DNA of 22,364 bases from Zygophlyctis sp. KS116 (lineage: Eukaryota; Chytridiomycota): NCBI GenBank assembly GCA_054661495.1, contig BAAFSQ010000164.1, positions 1-22,364 of the forward strand. The letters run 5' to 3'. The translations under genes and the position numbers were made by a program. The stretch's first letter is position 1, and the number at the start of each line of letters is the position of its first letter. This document shows positions 1 to 10,651 of the stretch, in pieces. The notes under the pieces are model-generated. The model was not told where the DNA came from, made no database searches, and saw only the letters and a program-made list of their open reading frames with translations.

Positions 1-869
1 TTTTGATCTGCAGGATTAACTCTAGGATCTGACATTAGGAGTTTAACAATTTCAACATCCTTAATCGCTTCTATAATTGCCTGATTATCCTGATCTGAAG
101 GATTTACTCTAGAATCTGCCAACAAAAGTTTTAAGATGCCCACATTTCTACATTTAGCAGCATTTATTATTGCTTGATTATCCCGAGCCGCAGGATCCAC
201 TCTTGCATCTGATAATAAAAGTTTAACCAATTCCTCATTACCACTAGACGCTGCATAAATTATTGCAGAATTATTATTCAATGAAGGATCAAATCTTGTA
301 TCTTCAAGAAGTAACAGAAACACATTTATATGCTTAATGGCTGGAATTAATGCTTTTGTACAGTCCACAGGATTAAAATTTGGATGTTCGATAATGTACT
401 TAACAATATCAATATACCCTTTTTCGCATGCAGTACAGAGAGCTTCATTTTCATGAGCAGAAATATCAATCCCACATTCATTGACGAGAAGCTTAACAAC
501 TTCTATTTGACCAAAATTGCAAGCTAGTAGTAAAGGACTATCCCATTTATCTTTATGATCTACTCTTGGGTCCTTGAGAGCATTTTTTATTAATTCAAGA
601 TCTTGACTTGAAATGGCAAGTTGCGCCTTCTTATTCGCATCAGCCAGCGCTAGAAATCCAGCATTCTTAAACAGTGCCTTGACAAGATTTGGATTCAATG
701 GTTTCCAAGTTGAATAATAACTTGTATTTTTTTCAAAAGAAGGACAGTACTGATGATACTGATAAGCTAGTTCCTGAGAAACCTTTAGAGCCGCACAGAG
801 TATAGATGCATGATCAATATTTAGTCTCTCAAGAAACATGAGTATTGTCTCTGTTGGTATTTTATTCAT
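1..869 (-). CDS. Ankyrin-repeat protein with F-box-like N-terminus (partial, runs off left edge)
   Basis: One open frame of 289 codons starts at the ATG at 869-867 and is still open at base 1, so the C-terminus is missing. Residues about 3-40 (from IPTETILMFLERLN) look like a weak F-box: hydrophobic spacing and an IP.E start, but low conservation. From about residue 85 onward there are seven or so ankyrin repeats with the core EIVKLLLSDPRVDP and variants (KLLVNECGIDIS, KYIIEHPNFNPVD, KLLLADSRVNPSDQ). The D.R(V/F)(D/N)P type of repeat is common in expanded ankyrin families of zoosporic fungi, amoebae and large DNA viruses. If the F-box is real, it would be an SCF ubiquitin-ligase substrate adaptor, which is inference. 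It is divergent from RPL3 with 133 bp between start codons. No intron is needed in the visible part. Confidence 0.8.
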   Translation of the reverse strand, partial: MNKIPTETILMFLERLNIDHASILCAALKVSQELAYQYHQYCPSFEKNTSYYSTWKPLNPNLVKALFKNAGFLALADANKKAQLAISSQDLELIKNALKDPRVDHKDKWDSPLLLACNFGQIEVVKLLVNECGIDISAHENEALCTACEKGYIDIVKYIIEHPNFNPVDCTKALIPAIKHINVFLLLLEDTRFDPSLNNNSAIIYAASSGNEELVKLLLSDARVDPAARDNQAIINAAKCRNVGILKLLLADSRVNPSDQDNQAIIEAIKDVEIVKLLMSDPRVNPADQ

Positions 870-1002
870 TTTTCCTCTAAATCCTCAGCATTGGATTTTC
901 GGACAATGTTTGGACAATACAGAGTAGTGTGTGGTAGGACCAAGACCATACGAGGCCTGCGTCAAAAACAAGAAAAACCACGCCACTTTTACTTGAAAAA
1001 AA
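870..1002. promoter_or_regulatory. Bidirectional intergenic promoter region, ankyrin gene / RPL3
   Basis: The 133 bp between the two divergent start codons must hold both promoters. The RPL3 side is less AT-rich and then runs into an A-rich leader ending directly at its ATG. I see no clear TATA box or named site. The call rests on position only. Confidence 0.4.
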
Positions 1003-2220
1003 ATGTCTCACTGCAAGTACGAACATCCTCGTCATGGATCTCTAGGATTTCTCCCTAGAAAGAGAGCCCGAAGACATAGAGGAAAAGTAAAGTCTTTCCC
1101 AAGGGATGATGCCTCCAAACCAGTCCACTTGACTGCATTCATGGGTAATATCATCTTTACTGATTATAGGTTATAAGGCTGGAATGTCTCATATTGTCAG
1201 AGAATTAGACCGCCCAGGATCTAAAATGCACAAGAAGGAAATTGTTGAAGCTGTGACTGTTTTGGAAACTCCTCCAATGGTTATTGTTGGTATTGTGGGC
1301 TACGTTGAGACTCCAAGAGGTCTCCGATCGCTTGCTACTGTCTGGGCTGAACACTTGTCTGAGGAAGTAAAGAGAAGATTCTACAAGAATTGGTATAGAT
1401 CAAAGAAGAAGGCTTTTACCAAGTATGCCAAGAAATTCACTGAAGCTTCAAAACCTGTTGAACAGCAGATGGAAAGAATTAAAAAGTATTGCCAAGTCGT
1501 TCGTGTTTTGGCTCATACTCAGGTTAAAAAGGTTAAAATTGGTCAGAAAAAGGTAAGGGGTTTTTTTACTAAGTTTAGGCCCATTTGATGGAAATTCAAT
1601 TGAATGGTGGTTCTGTTTCAGACAAGGTTAACTGGGCTAAAGATCATTTTGAAAAGACTGTTGATATTCACTCTGTGATGGAACAAGATGAAATGGTTGA
1701 TGTTATTGGAGTTACTAAAGGTCATGGATTTGAAGGTGTGACTGCTCGTTGGGGTACAAAGAAACTTCCTAGAAAGACTCATAAAGGTCTTCGAAAGGTT
1801 GCTTGTATTGGTGCTTGGCATCCATCTCGTGTCATGTACACTGTTCCTCGTGCAGGTCAAGATGGTTATCATCATAGAACTGAAGTTAACAAGAAGATTT
1901 ATAGACTTGGAAAAGCTAATGATGCTGCAAGTGGATCTACTGAATTTGATTTAACTGCTAAACCTATTACTCCAATGGGTGGATTCCCTCATTATGGTGT
2001 TGTCAATGAAGACTGGATCATGTTGAAAGGATGTACTCCAGGTGTTCGTAAGCGAGTGGTTACTATCCGTAAATCTCTTTTAAATCATACCAAACGTTCT
2101 GCTTTGGAAAAGGTTCAACTCAAGTTTATTGATACTTCCTCTAAATTCGGTCATGGTCGCTTCCAGACTACTGAAGAAAAGACTACCTTTTTTGGTACTC
2201 GTAAGAAGGATTTAGCTTAA
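1003..2220 (+). CDS. RPL3: Large-subunit ribosomal protein L3 (uL3), three exons
   Basis: Exons are 1003-1144, 1170-1552 and 1579-2220, giving 388 aa, the normal eukaryotic length (yeast 387). Introns 1145-1169 (25 nt) and 1553-1578 (26 nt) are both GTAA...AG with TACTGAT and TACTAAG before the acceptor. Conserved blocks run end to end: [13 protein letters not shown] near the N-terminus, [16 protein letters not shown] across the first junction, [41 protein letters not shown] across the second junction, [45 protein letters not shown] and [14 protein letters not shown]. uL3 lies in the 60S core, its long loop reaching the peptidyl-transferase centre. The ATG at 1003 is fixed by homology. The TAA stop lies 35 bp before the converging stop of the TMEM115-like gene. 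Confidence 0.98.
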
Positions 2221-2255
2221 AGAGAATTAAAAATACACAAAGTGTCTTGAAATTT

Positions 2256-3243
2256 CTATTTTTGTTGAAGCTTACTCTCTAATGCCTTAAGTCCTAAATT
2301 CCTTCTTCTTTCAGCATCAACTTCTTCAGAAAATAATTCTGGAGTCTTTAAATTTATCCCTTGTAAATTTTCATCATTATCTGTCTGATTGTCTGACTGA
2401 TTATCTAGAGGAGCATATCTAGAAGCACCAGGAATAATCTTCATTTTTAAACCAATTTCAAATAAAAAATTTGAAACTGGAGCCAAATATGTGCTAATAT
2501 TAAAAAATCTAAATTACTGTGTTGATTCTGGAAAGAAACTTAAAATTGAAAAAGTTTCACTTCTATCTCCTAGAATCCCATCTCTCCTTTGATAAAACCT
2601 TAAATATCCCCATGAACCCAGTATCCCACACCATCCTTGATAGTAGTTTACTAAATAGTAATAAAATGTAGAAAACGGAGGACTATCCAAAACTGCAAAA
2701 AAACTTGTCATAAATCCAATCCCTGAAATTGCTAAAATTGGTAATACTTTTGTCCGAAAGGAAATGTAACCACCAATTAATAAACGATGTTCTGGCACTA
2801 ATTGTTTATAAGCCACTAAAAACCCAAAAATGACACAATTAAAACCATAAATTGGAGTAAATCTAAAATTATAAATTTGCAATATACAGTATTTGTGATC
2901 CCATAAATAAACTGGAGAGTAATACCAGAAAAATCAAGAAAATCTGTGACACTGCCGTAGAAATCCATAAATATCTAAATAATTCAGCCATTCCCCAAAC
3001 ATTTTCAAAGTATTTTAGAGAAAACATTAAAAACATAATCCCTAGAGGCAAATTATAATATTCGGACACAAATGTATTCGTGAACATTGTCCATGGCGAC
3101 CAGCCGATAGCACCAACTCCTTGTAAAACTAAAAAATCTCTAATCAATGGTAAATTAGCAACTAGAATAACAGCAAGAGAATATTTAGAGAGTAAAGTCA
3201 GATTATTAAAAGACTCTTTGACTACCGAAACAATTTTGTTCAT
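2256..3243 (-). CDS. TMEM115: TMEM115/DUF1751-family Golgi integral membrane protein (rhomboid-like fold), three exons
   Basis: Exons are 3243-2888, 2862-2518 and 2493-2256, giving 312 aa. Introns are 2863-2887 (25 nt) and 2494-2517 (24 nt, one of the shortest in the window). The first two thirds carry about six hydrophobic helices. The family signature follows: SQILFTPIYG across the first junction, GFLVAYKQLVPEHR, SWGYLRFYQRR, SILSFFPE and, near the C-terminus, DAERRRNLGLKALESKL. These match human TMEM115 blocks (VYLRFYQR, DAERRRQLALKAL). In animals it is a Golgi protein with a rhomboid-type fold that binds the COG tether and affects retrograde Golgi-ER traffic. I see no serine-histidine protease pair, as expected for this inactive family. 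A derlin was considered, but the C-terminal blocks fit only TMEM115. It converges on RPL3 with a 35 bp gap. Confidence 0.92.
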
Positions 3244-3467
3244 CGCTGTTTAATTTATTTGCGCTGAATATTCTCGGTTTACTCTCCTACTCTATTTACT
3301 CTGTTAAATCTGTTAACTGGAACTCATGGGGGATGCATGGGGATTCAAATGGAATGGTGAAAAATAGAGTAATAATGGTCATTGTATTTTATTCTGCGTA
3401 GATCTCATTATAGTCAAGACTCGTTTGAGGCCACCGCCAAGTCTCGAACCCGCGGCCTTGATTTTAA

Positions 3468-6400
3468 ATGCAACTTGTGTCAATTCTTTCTAGACTTAAT
3501 GCAGACTCTATTTCGCCTCCTGTATCAGTTGTACATGAATTAATTCAATGGATCTCAACAGGGAAACTATCGGAAAATGAATTGGGAAGTTGTTGGCATT
3601 TAATGAGTCAATTACTAAGGAAATATCCAAAATCTGTTACCGACTTGCGACCATTGGTTTTGGAATTTATGGTTGCATGTATGACTCATCATTCAATAAG
3701 AATGGGTCCAATATTATGGAAGGAATTTTTGAAATTTGCTAGTACAGATTGGGATGGAATTCAGGATTTAAATTCTAGGATTAAGATTATAATTCAATTG
3801 ACAAAAGATGGGAGAGATGTTTCAGGGATTGAAGAGGAAATAGGGTCATTGTTGGCATCTTGGTTGGAGGAAATAGTATTGCACGGCGATTATAATAATT
3901 CTGTTTTATTATTGGGATTTATTACAAATATTTTCAAGTTTTCTAGGTTATATCTAGATAAAGATATGGTTTACCGACTCTTGGGACTAAATAGGAAATT
4001 TTTAGAAAGGAATGCAAGTGATCAGGTTATTACTGCTGCATTACAATTGTATTTCATTTATAAATTCTAAAAAGTTTATAGATATGATGCGGTTACAAGA
4101 TATGGTGGAATGCCAGAGTCGTGTTTAGAGTTGATTGCTCATGGTTTAATAAATCTAGATTCAAATCAGGAATTAACACAATCAATTCTTAAAAATATAT
4201 TAGGTTCTCATTTATCAAGTGCTTTTGTAAAAATATTGGTGGATTATTTACATGGAGATGCAGAAAAAGAGTTTTACACAATACAGAATTCAATAAAACT
4301 ACTCTCGGTTTGGAAATGGAAAGAAAAGGAAAAATTGTTGGAATGGAATTTATCAGATTACTTGCTATTGTCATTCTTTCCGAAATTAATGCAATTTGAG
4401 AGTTTTTTGGATCTGATTTTGGAATCTATTGCGTTTTTTTTAGACTCAAAATCTCCTTTGATAATTGAATGGAGTCTGGTTATTCAATGTTCTTGCTTTA
4501 TTATTCCTAAAATAGTTGGGAAAGGAGAGGCAGTCTATAAATTCTCAAAAAATTCAAAGTTGGACCAAGATCCTTCAATTAAAGATTCTATAGAGTTTAT
4601 TTTACAGAAGATAATGTTGAATTTTGATACGCAAAGTAGGTTGAAAATTGTATAATTAAATTAGTGACTCAAGATAAAAAAACCTTTTGTAGGCTTTTAT
4701 TGGATATTTTGTCGTACTTAGATGATGAATGGGGTCTTTTTCTGATTCAAAAGGAAAATGATTTACAATTGCTGACACATTTAGTGTCTTTACTACTTAA
4801 AAGAGATGAAAAGAGTTTGGTTTTTCAGATTTTAGAAAAAATTGATCAGTTTCCGTTTATAGAAATTTCAGATATTAATAGGCTTGTAGATTTATTGATT
4901 TTAGTGGAAAAAGATGATGTATTTTCAAATTTGTTACGAATATGTCTTCGAATTCCAAGTTCTGAATTACTAGACCAACTATCAAAAATTCTTGAAACAC
5001 ATCAAAATGAAGATGTTAGGATGATGGCTGCAAAGGGCATAACTTGTATCTGGGATTGGTTTTGTGAAACAAATTCTCCAGAAAAAATGGATTCGGCGAT
5101 TGATACATATAGGCGTATTCTTTCCCATTTCACAGATGAAAAACTTCCTAAAAATACTAGAATTTATTTTGGGAAATTTCTCTGTGGATTTAGAGCTATT
5201 CGTAAACGAGTCAAATATTTAGATATGGATAAAGGAATTGAAAGGATTTGCTTTTTTATCAATAGTGAAAATACTGTCGAGGGCACCAATCTCTCGATAT
5301 TGCCATTGGGCGAGTACTTGCCAAATTTGAAAAACTTTCTTAATCGAGAGCCTAATTGGGATGTATATCATGCAATTTTAATTGAACTTCAGCCTCAGCT
5401 TCACGATTCTATCATGTTTGATACTTTAGAAGGAAGAAAATTTTTAGTGGACTTCACCCAATCTCTAATAACAATGATTCAAACTGATACGGTTGGAGCG
5501 CAGCTAATCGATGTACCTTCCAATTCTAAAGCATCAGATTTTGTATCTGTATTTCTGAAACTCTTGGCTGGACTTATTCAGTCATATAAAAATCTGTTTA
5601 TAAAAAAGAATTTAGATGACGCTGTGCTCTGCTTCCTTTCTGGTTTATCTCGGCCAAGTCTTTCACGATTCTGTATGCATTCACTTACAATTGCTATTTA
5701 TGAATCTCCTTTTAGTATTATGAAATACCTCTCTTCAATACTCTTAAAATTATCTCAAATGACTTCTTTATTGCAAGGGATTGAAAATCTAGAATTTTTA
5801 TCTCATTTAGGTAAATCTCAAACTTTACATGTGAATCTTACTGAAGACGATTATAAGCGGGTATTTGGGATTGCACTCCAGTATTTAAGAGTAGAAACGA
5901 ATGAAAGTGTTCAAAGCAAGTATATTGTTCATTTGGCTCATAAAGTTTTGTCTCTATGGTTTGTCAACTTACAAATACCTGAGCGCAGAATATATCTTTC
6001 TTTCATAACTAAACAGTTGATGATAAATGGGCTCAATGAAACAGTGGAGTTGGTTCTTGACACGCTGGCAATTTATTCTTTTTCAGATTGTGAAGCTCGA
6101 TCTCAAATAAGCAATAATTCATCTGGTGGGAAAACCTGGCTATGGGGGAATACACTAATCACTATTAATAATCACCCTAGCAGTGTTGAATGGAATGAAA
6201 TTACAATTCGGAGACCGTCTGGAACATTATTGATGCATAATCGTTTAGAAAATTCCTTTATATCAGATCAGCAGCCGTATATTCCCGCAGCAATGTCATA
6301 TCTTTTAAAAAAGTGTGAATCGCGTGAGGCGGAAATCGAAAAAAAGCAACATATGAGATCTTTCTCGACTGGATCAGTTCATTTGGCCAGTTTACAAGAA

Positions 6401-7399
6401 CAAAGGAGCAGAACACGTCAAATTAGTTCAGGTAGTAGTACCTCATCATTCTTAGTTCATAAAAGACGCTCTATTTCTGCGTCAAGCCATAACAGCCTAG
6501 TTGGCGGGTCTGTTCTTGAAGAGTCTGATACTTCCCTATCAAATTTAGATATGGATTCTTTAATGTCTAGGGATAAAAGAATCGATCCTTCTTTTGTATT
6601 AGCTCAAATGATTGGAATTCCAAATACGTTTATGACTGATAATTCAAACTTGCCTTTTTTACTTCCAGGAGATGAATCAGTTTCAAGAGCACTCTCAGTT
6701 TTGGACAGAACTCCAGTTCTTGATCTTCACAAGATTGGAGTACTTTATATTGACAAACTGCAAAAATCTGAAACCGAAATATTAAGCAATACTTGTGGCT
6801 CTAAAGCATATGGTGACTTTTTAGAGAGTCTTGGGACTTGGTTCCTATTAAAAGAATCAGGAAGCCTATATTCAGGAGGTCTAGATACCAGTTCTGAAGC
6901 ATTAGATGGTCCTTTTGCACTTACACATGCTGATCGACTATCTCAATGTGTTTTTCATGTGACAACAGTGATGCCTTCTTCTCCTAATGATCCAATGTCA
7001 ACCTTGAAGAAGCGTCATATAGGTAATAATTTTGTAAACATTTTATGGAATGAATCTGGAATTGAATATTCAATGGGAACTCTTGAAGGTCAATTTAATT
7101 TTGTAGCCATAGTTATTCAACCACTTTCAAAAAAAGAATTTACAGTCAAAGTATTAACCAGAAAAGACATTCCAAATCACTTTTTATTTTCTGAACCACG
7201 TTCAGTCTCACTAAAATGTCTGGGAAGTATAATTAGAACATTGGCTATTCATTGTGACACTTTTTCTCAAATGTGGATCAATCGTTTTGTCTCTAGTCCT
7301 AAAGAAAGACTAACACAAATTTATAGACTTCGAGATCGCCTATCAATTTCAAAAACCAGTGAAATATTTCGAATGCATGATTTTAGTCTCTACTTATAA
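3468..7399 (+). CDS. TSC2: Tuberin (TSC2), GTPase-activating protein of the TSC complex, three exons
   Basis: Exons are 3468-4048, 4082-4635 and 4665-7399 (introns of 33 and 29 nt), giving 1289 aa against about 1800 in human. The N-terminal and middle parts are helical-repeat sequence that track tuberin, such as YDAVTRYGGMPESCLELI and IVHLAHKVLSLWF. Then come GGKTWLWGNTLITI and EITIRRPSGTLL. A Ser-rich linker (about residues 935-1020, many RxxS sites) precedes the Rap-GAP domain: ILSNTCGSKAYGDFLESLG, KKRHIGNNFVNILWNESG with the catalytic asparagine-thumb Asn near residue 1166, then GTLEGQFNFVAIVIQPLS. The active residue is kept, so it should stimulate GTP hydrolysis on Rheb and restrain TORC1. 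TSC1 is not in the window. Codon 3465-3467 is an in-frame stop, so the ATG at 3468 is used unless an upstream exon exists; the N-terminus is shorter than in animals. The stop overlaps that of NFU1. Confidence 0.95.
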
Positions 7400-8080
7400 A
7401 TCCTTTTTCTTATTTTCAAACTTTTCAAATTCTTTTAGAGAAATTTCCTCGACTTCATCCAAAACTTGAGCGACACCTTGAACTTCTGGTAAATAATGCA
7501 TCAACATATTTTCAATCCCATGTTTTAAAGTAATTGCTGAAGAATCACAAGTTCTACAACTTCCTTTTAATTTTAGAGAAACTATTCCATCTTTAAATCC
7601 CATATATTCCAAATCCCCACCATCTTCCATGATAGTTGGTCTAATTTTAGTTTCAATTAATTCCTTTATAGTCGCAACAACCTCATCATCCTCTGGAAGA
7701 ATCATTGTGTCCGATGGCCGCAGATCCTGAGAATCCTTAAAAATCGGTTTTTCTGATGAGAAAAAGTCCATCATTCCTCCAAATATTTCAGGTTTCAACA
7801 ATTGCCATGGAGTATCAGGATCCTTTGTCACTGTAATAAAATTAGGACCATAAAGTACTGATCTCACACCTTGAATTCTTAATAATGATGCAGCTAGCGG
7901 TGACACCGATGCCTCCTTGAGCGACAGAAATTCCCTTGTGCCACTTTCTAAAATTGGTTTTCCAGGTTTAAATTTGATAGAATCAATATTTGGAGTTGTT
8001 TCAGTCTGAATGAATAAATTTCGAACAAATCGCTTAATCGGACCTTGTAATTTCATTAGTTTAGATTCAACAAATTTCAA
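7394..8080 (-). CDS. NFU1: Mitochondrial Fe-S cluster carrier NFU1
   Basis: Single exon, 228 aa. A basic, Asp-free start (about residues 1-21) suits a mitochondrial targeting peptide. The Nfu N-terminal domain opens with LFIQTETTPNIDSIKFKPG and includes PLAASLLRIQGVRSVLYG. The NifU C-terminal domain (about 132-212) has IRPTIMEDGGDLEYMGF and the cluster-binding C-x-x-C at Cys175/Cys178 (GSCRTC), followed by ITLKHGIENML. NFU1 passes [4Fe-4S] clusters to lipoate synthase and respiratory enzymes in the matrix. It converges on TSC2 with a 6-base overlap: the palindrome TTATAA at 7394-7399 gives both TAA stops. No intron is needed. Confidence 0.96.
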   Translation of the reverse strand: MKFVESKLMKLQGPIKRFVRNLFIQTETTPNIDSIKFKPGKPILESGTREFLSLKEASVSPLAASLLRIQGVRSVLYGPNFITVTKDPDTPWQLLKPEIFGGMMDFFSSEKPIFKDSQDLRPSDTMILPEDDEVVATIKELIETKIRPTIMEDGGDLEYMGFKDGIVSLKLKGSCRTCDSSAITLKHGIENMLMHYLPEVQGVAQVLDEVEEISLKEFEKFENKKKDL

Positions 8081-9172
8081 TTTTCAATTTTTCTAGAGAC
8101 TTATAATGATTTAATTTTGGTTTAATATTAAGTTTTATATCCTTTAACAGTACCGGCAGCAGCCCATCACAGGAACGTGTGTTTCCAGTTATAATTTCCG
8201 CAAATTCTACCTCTATGAGTCAAGCATCATCTGCGGTGACTAGCAAAACTCAGGCGACAGGATTAATTCCCACAAGGATAAGACTAAATTAAAACTAGAT
8301 AAGTTGAGAACAAGCCTTCGAATTCAGCTCAATACAATATGCAGTATGCTTATAATTATTAATACTTTGAAAAATTTTGTGGTAGAAAAGTGGTTCCATA
8401 TACAAATCTATCAAGGTGGGAATATCAATTTACAGGAATCCCTTTAGAACTTGATCTTTCTAGTTTTTCTCGTTTACATAGAGTGGATTTGAATAAACTT
8501 GCAAAGAAACTAAATGCAGGAACAATTAGTAAATGAAGAGTCTTCATAGATCATAGAAGCTACGCGTTCAGATTGGTATTGACTCCCATGACTGATAATA
8601 TATATAAATACATCTCATTTCTCTAAATATATCATTAAGTCATTTAAGACAGTGTACTTGGTATATTGATTGGCATTAAACCATACATGCAAGGTACTGC
8701 AGCAGGGCAGCACCTTGAGGACATCTGTGAGTATAACATTTTGACTATGAGGGGTTTTTGAATGATACAATGCATTCGTATACTGAGTTTGAAAGCGGTA
8801 TCATAATTTCATCGTGAAGAGAGAGAAACAAATCTTTGAGGTAGGTTCAATCGGACAGTACCCATGCTTTAAAATACACTCCAGTCTTTGAGATTCATTA
8901 TAACACACGCTCCAGAAAAATCACAGCACGATATGAAGACATTTCAGTGAAGATGTATTCTCTATCTTGTTGAGAATAGATCTAACACAGATAAATATTT
9001 TAGACTCCCCCATAAGATGAGATATTATCTGAGGTTTCCCAAACTTTGACGTTTTCAATAACATTCTCCTTGATTTTATTTCCAAGACCATTTCTTCTCT
9101 TGTCGTCGTTGCTTTGCTTAGGCGGCCTCTAGCTTCAGATTCTAAAACTATTAATAAAGACAATTACCGCCA
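8081..9172. other. Unassigned stretch with fragmentary open frames on both strands
   Basis: About 1.1 kb with no recognisable gene, long for this window. On the plus strand, open segments of 60 codons (8110-8289, Ser/Thr-rich) and 57 codons (8363-8533, containing PLELDLSSFSRLHRVDLNKL) have coding-like composition. Shorter ones follow to about 8960, in changing frames and without an ATG or convincing splice sites to join them. On the minus strand, one frame from 9163 down to about 8500 has only four stops in about 220 codons; its longest pieces are 8921-9163 and about 8590-8770. Minus-strand introns of the usual GTA...AG kind do not remove these stops. Most likely this is decayed coding sequence. 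A fast-evolving multi-exon gene is the alternative. No family was recognised. Confidence 0.4.
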
Positions 9173-9874
9173 TCAGTAAGTATAGTATTGATCCGCCTCC
9201 TTTTCCCTATCATTAAATCCACAATTATAATGCAATGTCTCAAAGTCAACAGTGTGATCATTATCCGCCAAGTTATGAGAAAGCCGCATTCTCTGGAATT
9301 TCTCTCGGCCAGATATGTTTCTTCTTCTTTTCGCTCTGCTTTTTAACTTCTTCTTCTTATTTTTTGTAAAATTAAACAGTCCAATGCAACTCTCTCTTTT
9401 CAGAGAGCATTTATAGAAATCCGACCAACCAACTCTTGTTAATGTTGCTGGAGATTGCACGACAAATGTGTGCTTATGTCTGTAACGGCTCTTTCAAATT
9501 TTAGTCTAAAAGATCAAGAAAAAAAACTTCAAATTTGCAGAAAATATAACTGGACCTTCCAAGAAAGGTTCATATCCATTCGTAGCGCCCTCTAGTGCAA
9601 TTATTTTAAAATTATACAAAAAAGATTTCGGCAAGCATTGTACTGATTTGGGAATATATTGCCATTCAACCGCATATGATACTTTATTGAAAAGAGTTAT
9701 TGAGAATTTATCAGCAGCAGAGTATGGTATCAAAACTTCATCTGCATAAGTAATTTCCTCCGATTTGCTTCTGGTTCTTGGATCTGGTAGTCTTTCAGAC
9801 AGCCCATAGTATTGTTGTAGGAGCTGTTTTATTTCTGCATTATTCATTTTATTTTTAGAAACGATCGGTGCCAC
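9173..9874 (-). CDS. Hypothetical protein, tentative three-exon model
   Basis: Not recognised. Tentative exons are 9874-9528, 9505-9464 and 9434-9173, giving 216 aa. The joints use introns of 22 nt (9506-9527, GTTTTT...TTTTAG) and 29 nt (9435-9463, GTCGTG...ACAAG). Both lack the GTA start seen in confident introns here, which lowers trust, but the three pieces keep one frame. The start has two candidate Met codons ten residues apart (MAPIV and MNNAEIKQLLQQYYG). The first exon (115 codons) has a normal mix of charged and hydrophobic residues. The last exon has a strongly basic patch near NKKKKLKSRAKRRR that could be a nuclear localisation signal. No membrane segment or signal peptide is seen. 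The antisense of the last exon is also partly open, so part of this may be a shadow. Confidence 0.35.
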
Positions 9875-10178
9875 TCGCCACGATATTTGTGATTTGTAAT
9901 TATCCCGCCACTAGTCCAACAGCTTAAAAGACTCTGTCCGACAACTATTCCATAATTCTTATTCAATAAAAAATTGAGAAAAAGATCAAGAACATTTCTT
10001 GAATTGGATGATGTAGCACGTAAACGATTGTCCGAACTAGAGGTGGCTATTACTTCACAGCTGGGAAATGGAGCGTTCTTTCTTGTTGGTATGAAATCAT
10101 TTATTTTATTTTAAGCGATTTCTTTAAAGGAAATAGATGAAAAATGTTTATATGGTAAAGACTCAAAAGTTGGTGAAA
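9875..10178. other. Unassigned stretch with opposing open frames
   Basis: About 300 bp without a firm gene. On the plus strand an open segment at about 9958-10106 has coding-like composition (FLELDDVARKRLSELEVAI), and another runs from about 10130 to 10277. Neither has an upstream ATG, and the joint between them would need a 48-nt intron. On the minus strand about 80 codons are open between 10080 and 9846 without a start, rich in Ser and Asn as antisense frames often are. I cannot say which strand, if any, is expressed. Confidence 0.35.
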
Positions 10179-10448
10179 TTATGGTTTTCTGCAATCAGCA
10201 AGTAATATTCGACGGCGTAAAGGCGACACATCCATTCTTAAACTATGAAAAGATTGCACTTTTTTTGGTTTACAGTGTATTTTAAATGTACATCTAAATG
10301 TTTGTCCATACCTAAATTTGAGAATTCCTTTATGAACACTAGAAAGATTCAAAATTATGTGGTTTTCCTTGACTGAATAAGACTTATCATATGCAATAAT
10401 AAGCTGACAATCATTCATAAAAATCAATTCTAAGATTTGCATTTTCAA
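10179..10448 (-). CDS. Small hypothetical protein (89 aa)
   Basis: An intact 89-codon frame from an ATG, with ordinary composition in the first 60 residues (MKMQILELIFMNDC, then KENHIILNLSSVHKGILKF) and a basic C-terminus. No domain is recognised. No signal peptide or clear membrane helix is seen. It lies in the low-density stretch between NFU1 and the LRR/GCC gene, and its 5' half does not compete with a long opposite frame, whereas its 3' half does (about 10130-10277 on the plus strand). It could be a real small gene, one exon of a longer one, or a chance frame. Confidence 0.3.
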   Translation of the reverse strand: MKMQILELIFMNDCQLIIAYDKSYSVKENHIILNLSSVHKGILKFRYGQTFRCTFKIHCKPKKVQSFHSLRMDVSPLRRRILLADCRKP

Positions 10449-10651
10449 TTATTTGCATGATTGGTCTTGGTATCAATAATGCAAATGATCATCAGTTGGA
10501 TAATTGAAAAATCATTTTCTCAAAATCTAGACAGTTCAAAATGATTTCTTCATTTTCAATTCAAGAATTTCAATTCATTTATGGTTAGCATTGTCGTATT
10601 AACGTCACTTGCGTACCAGTGTATCTACTATTTGTCAAAACTTGGTATTTC

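Noticed and set aside
2256-3243. Derlin annotation for the multi-helix protein
   Set aside because: It shares a rhomboid-like fold, but the YLRFYQR, FFPE and DAERRR..LALKAL-type blocks are specific to TMEM115.
3421-3460. GC-rich patch with a tRNA B-box-like GGTTCGAGAC on the minus strand
   Set aside because: The flanking bases cannot form a five-pair T stem, and no acceptor stem or A box fits at the right distance. It is not a tRNA gene and not clearly a tRNA-derived repeat.
8921-9163. Independent 80-aa minus-strand gene
   Set aside because: It has only a TTG start, no signal or domain, and lies in the same frame as its neighbour after two stops. It was kept only as an open segment of the unassigned stretch.
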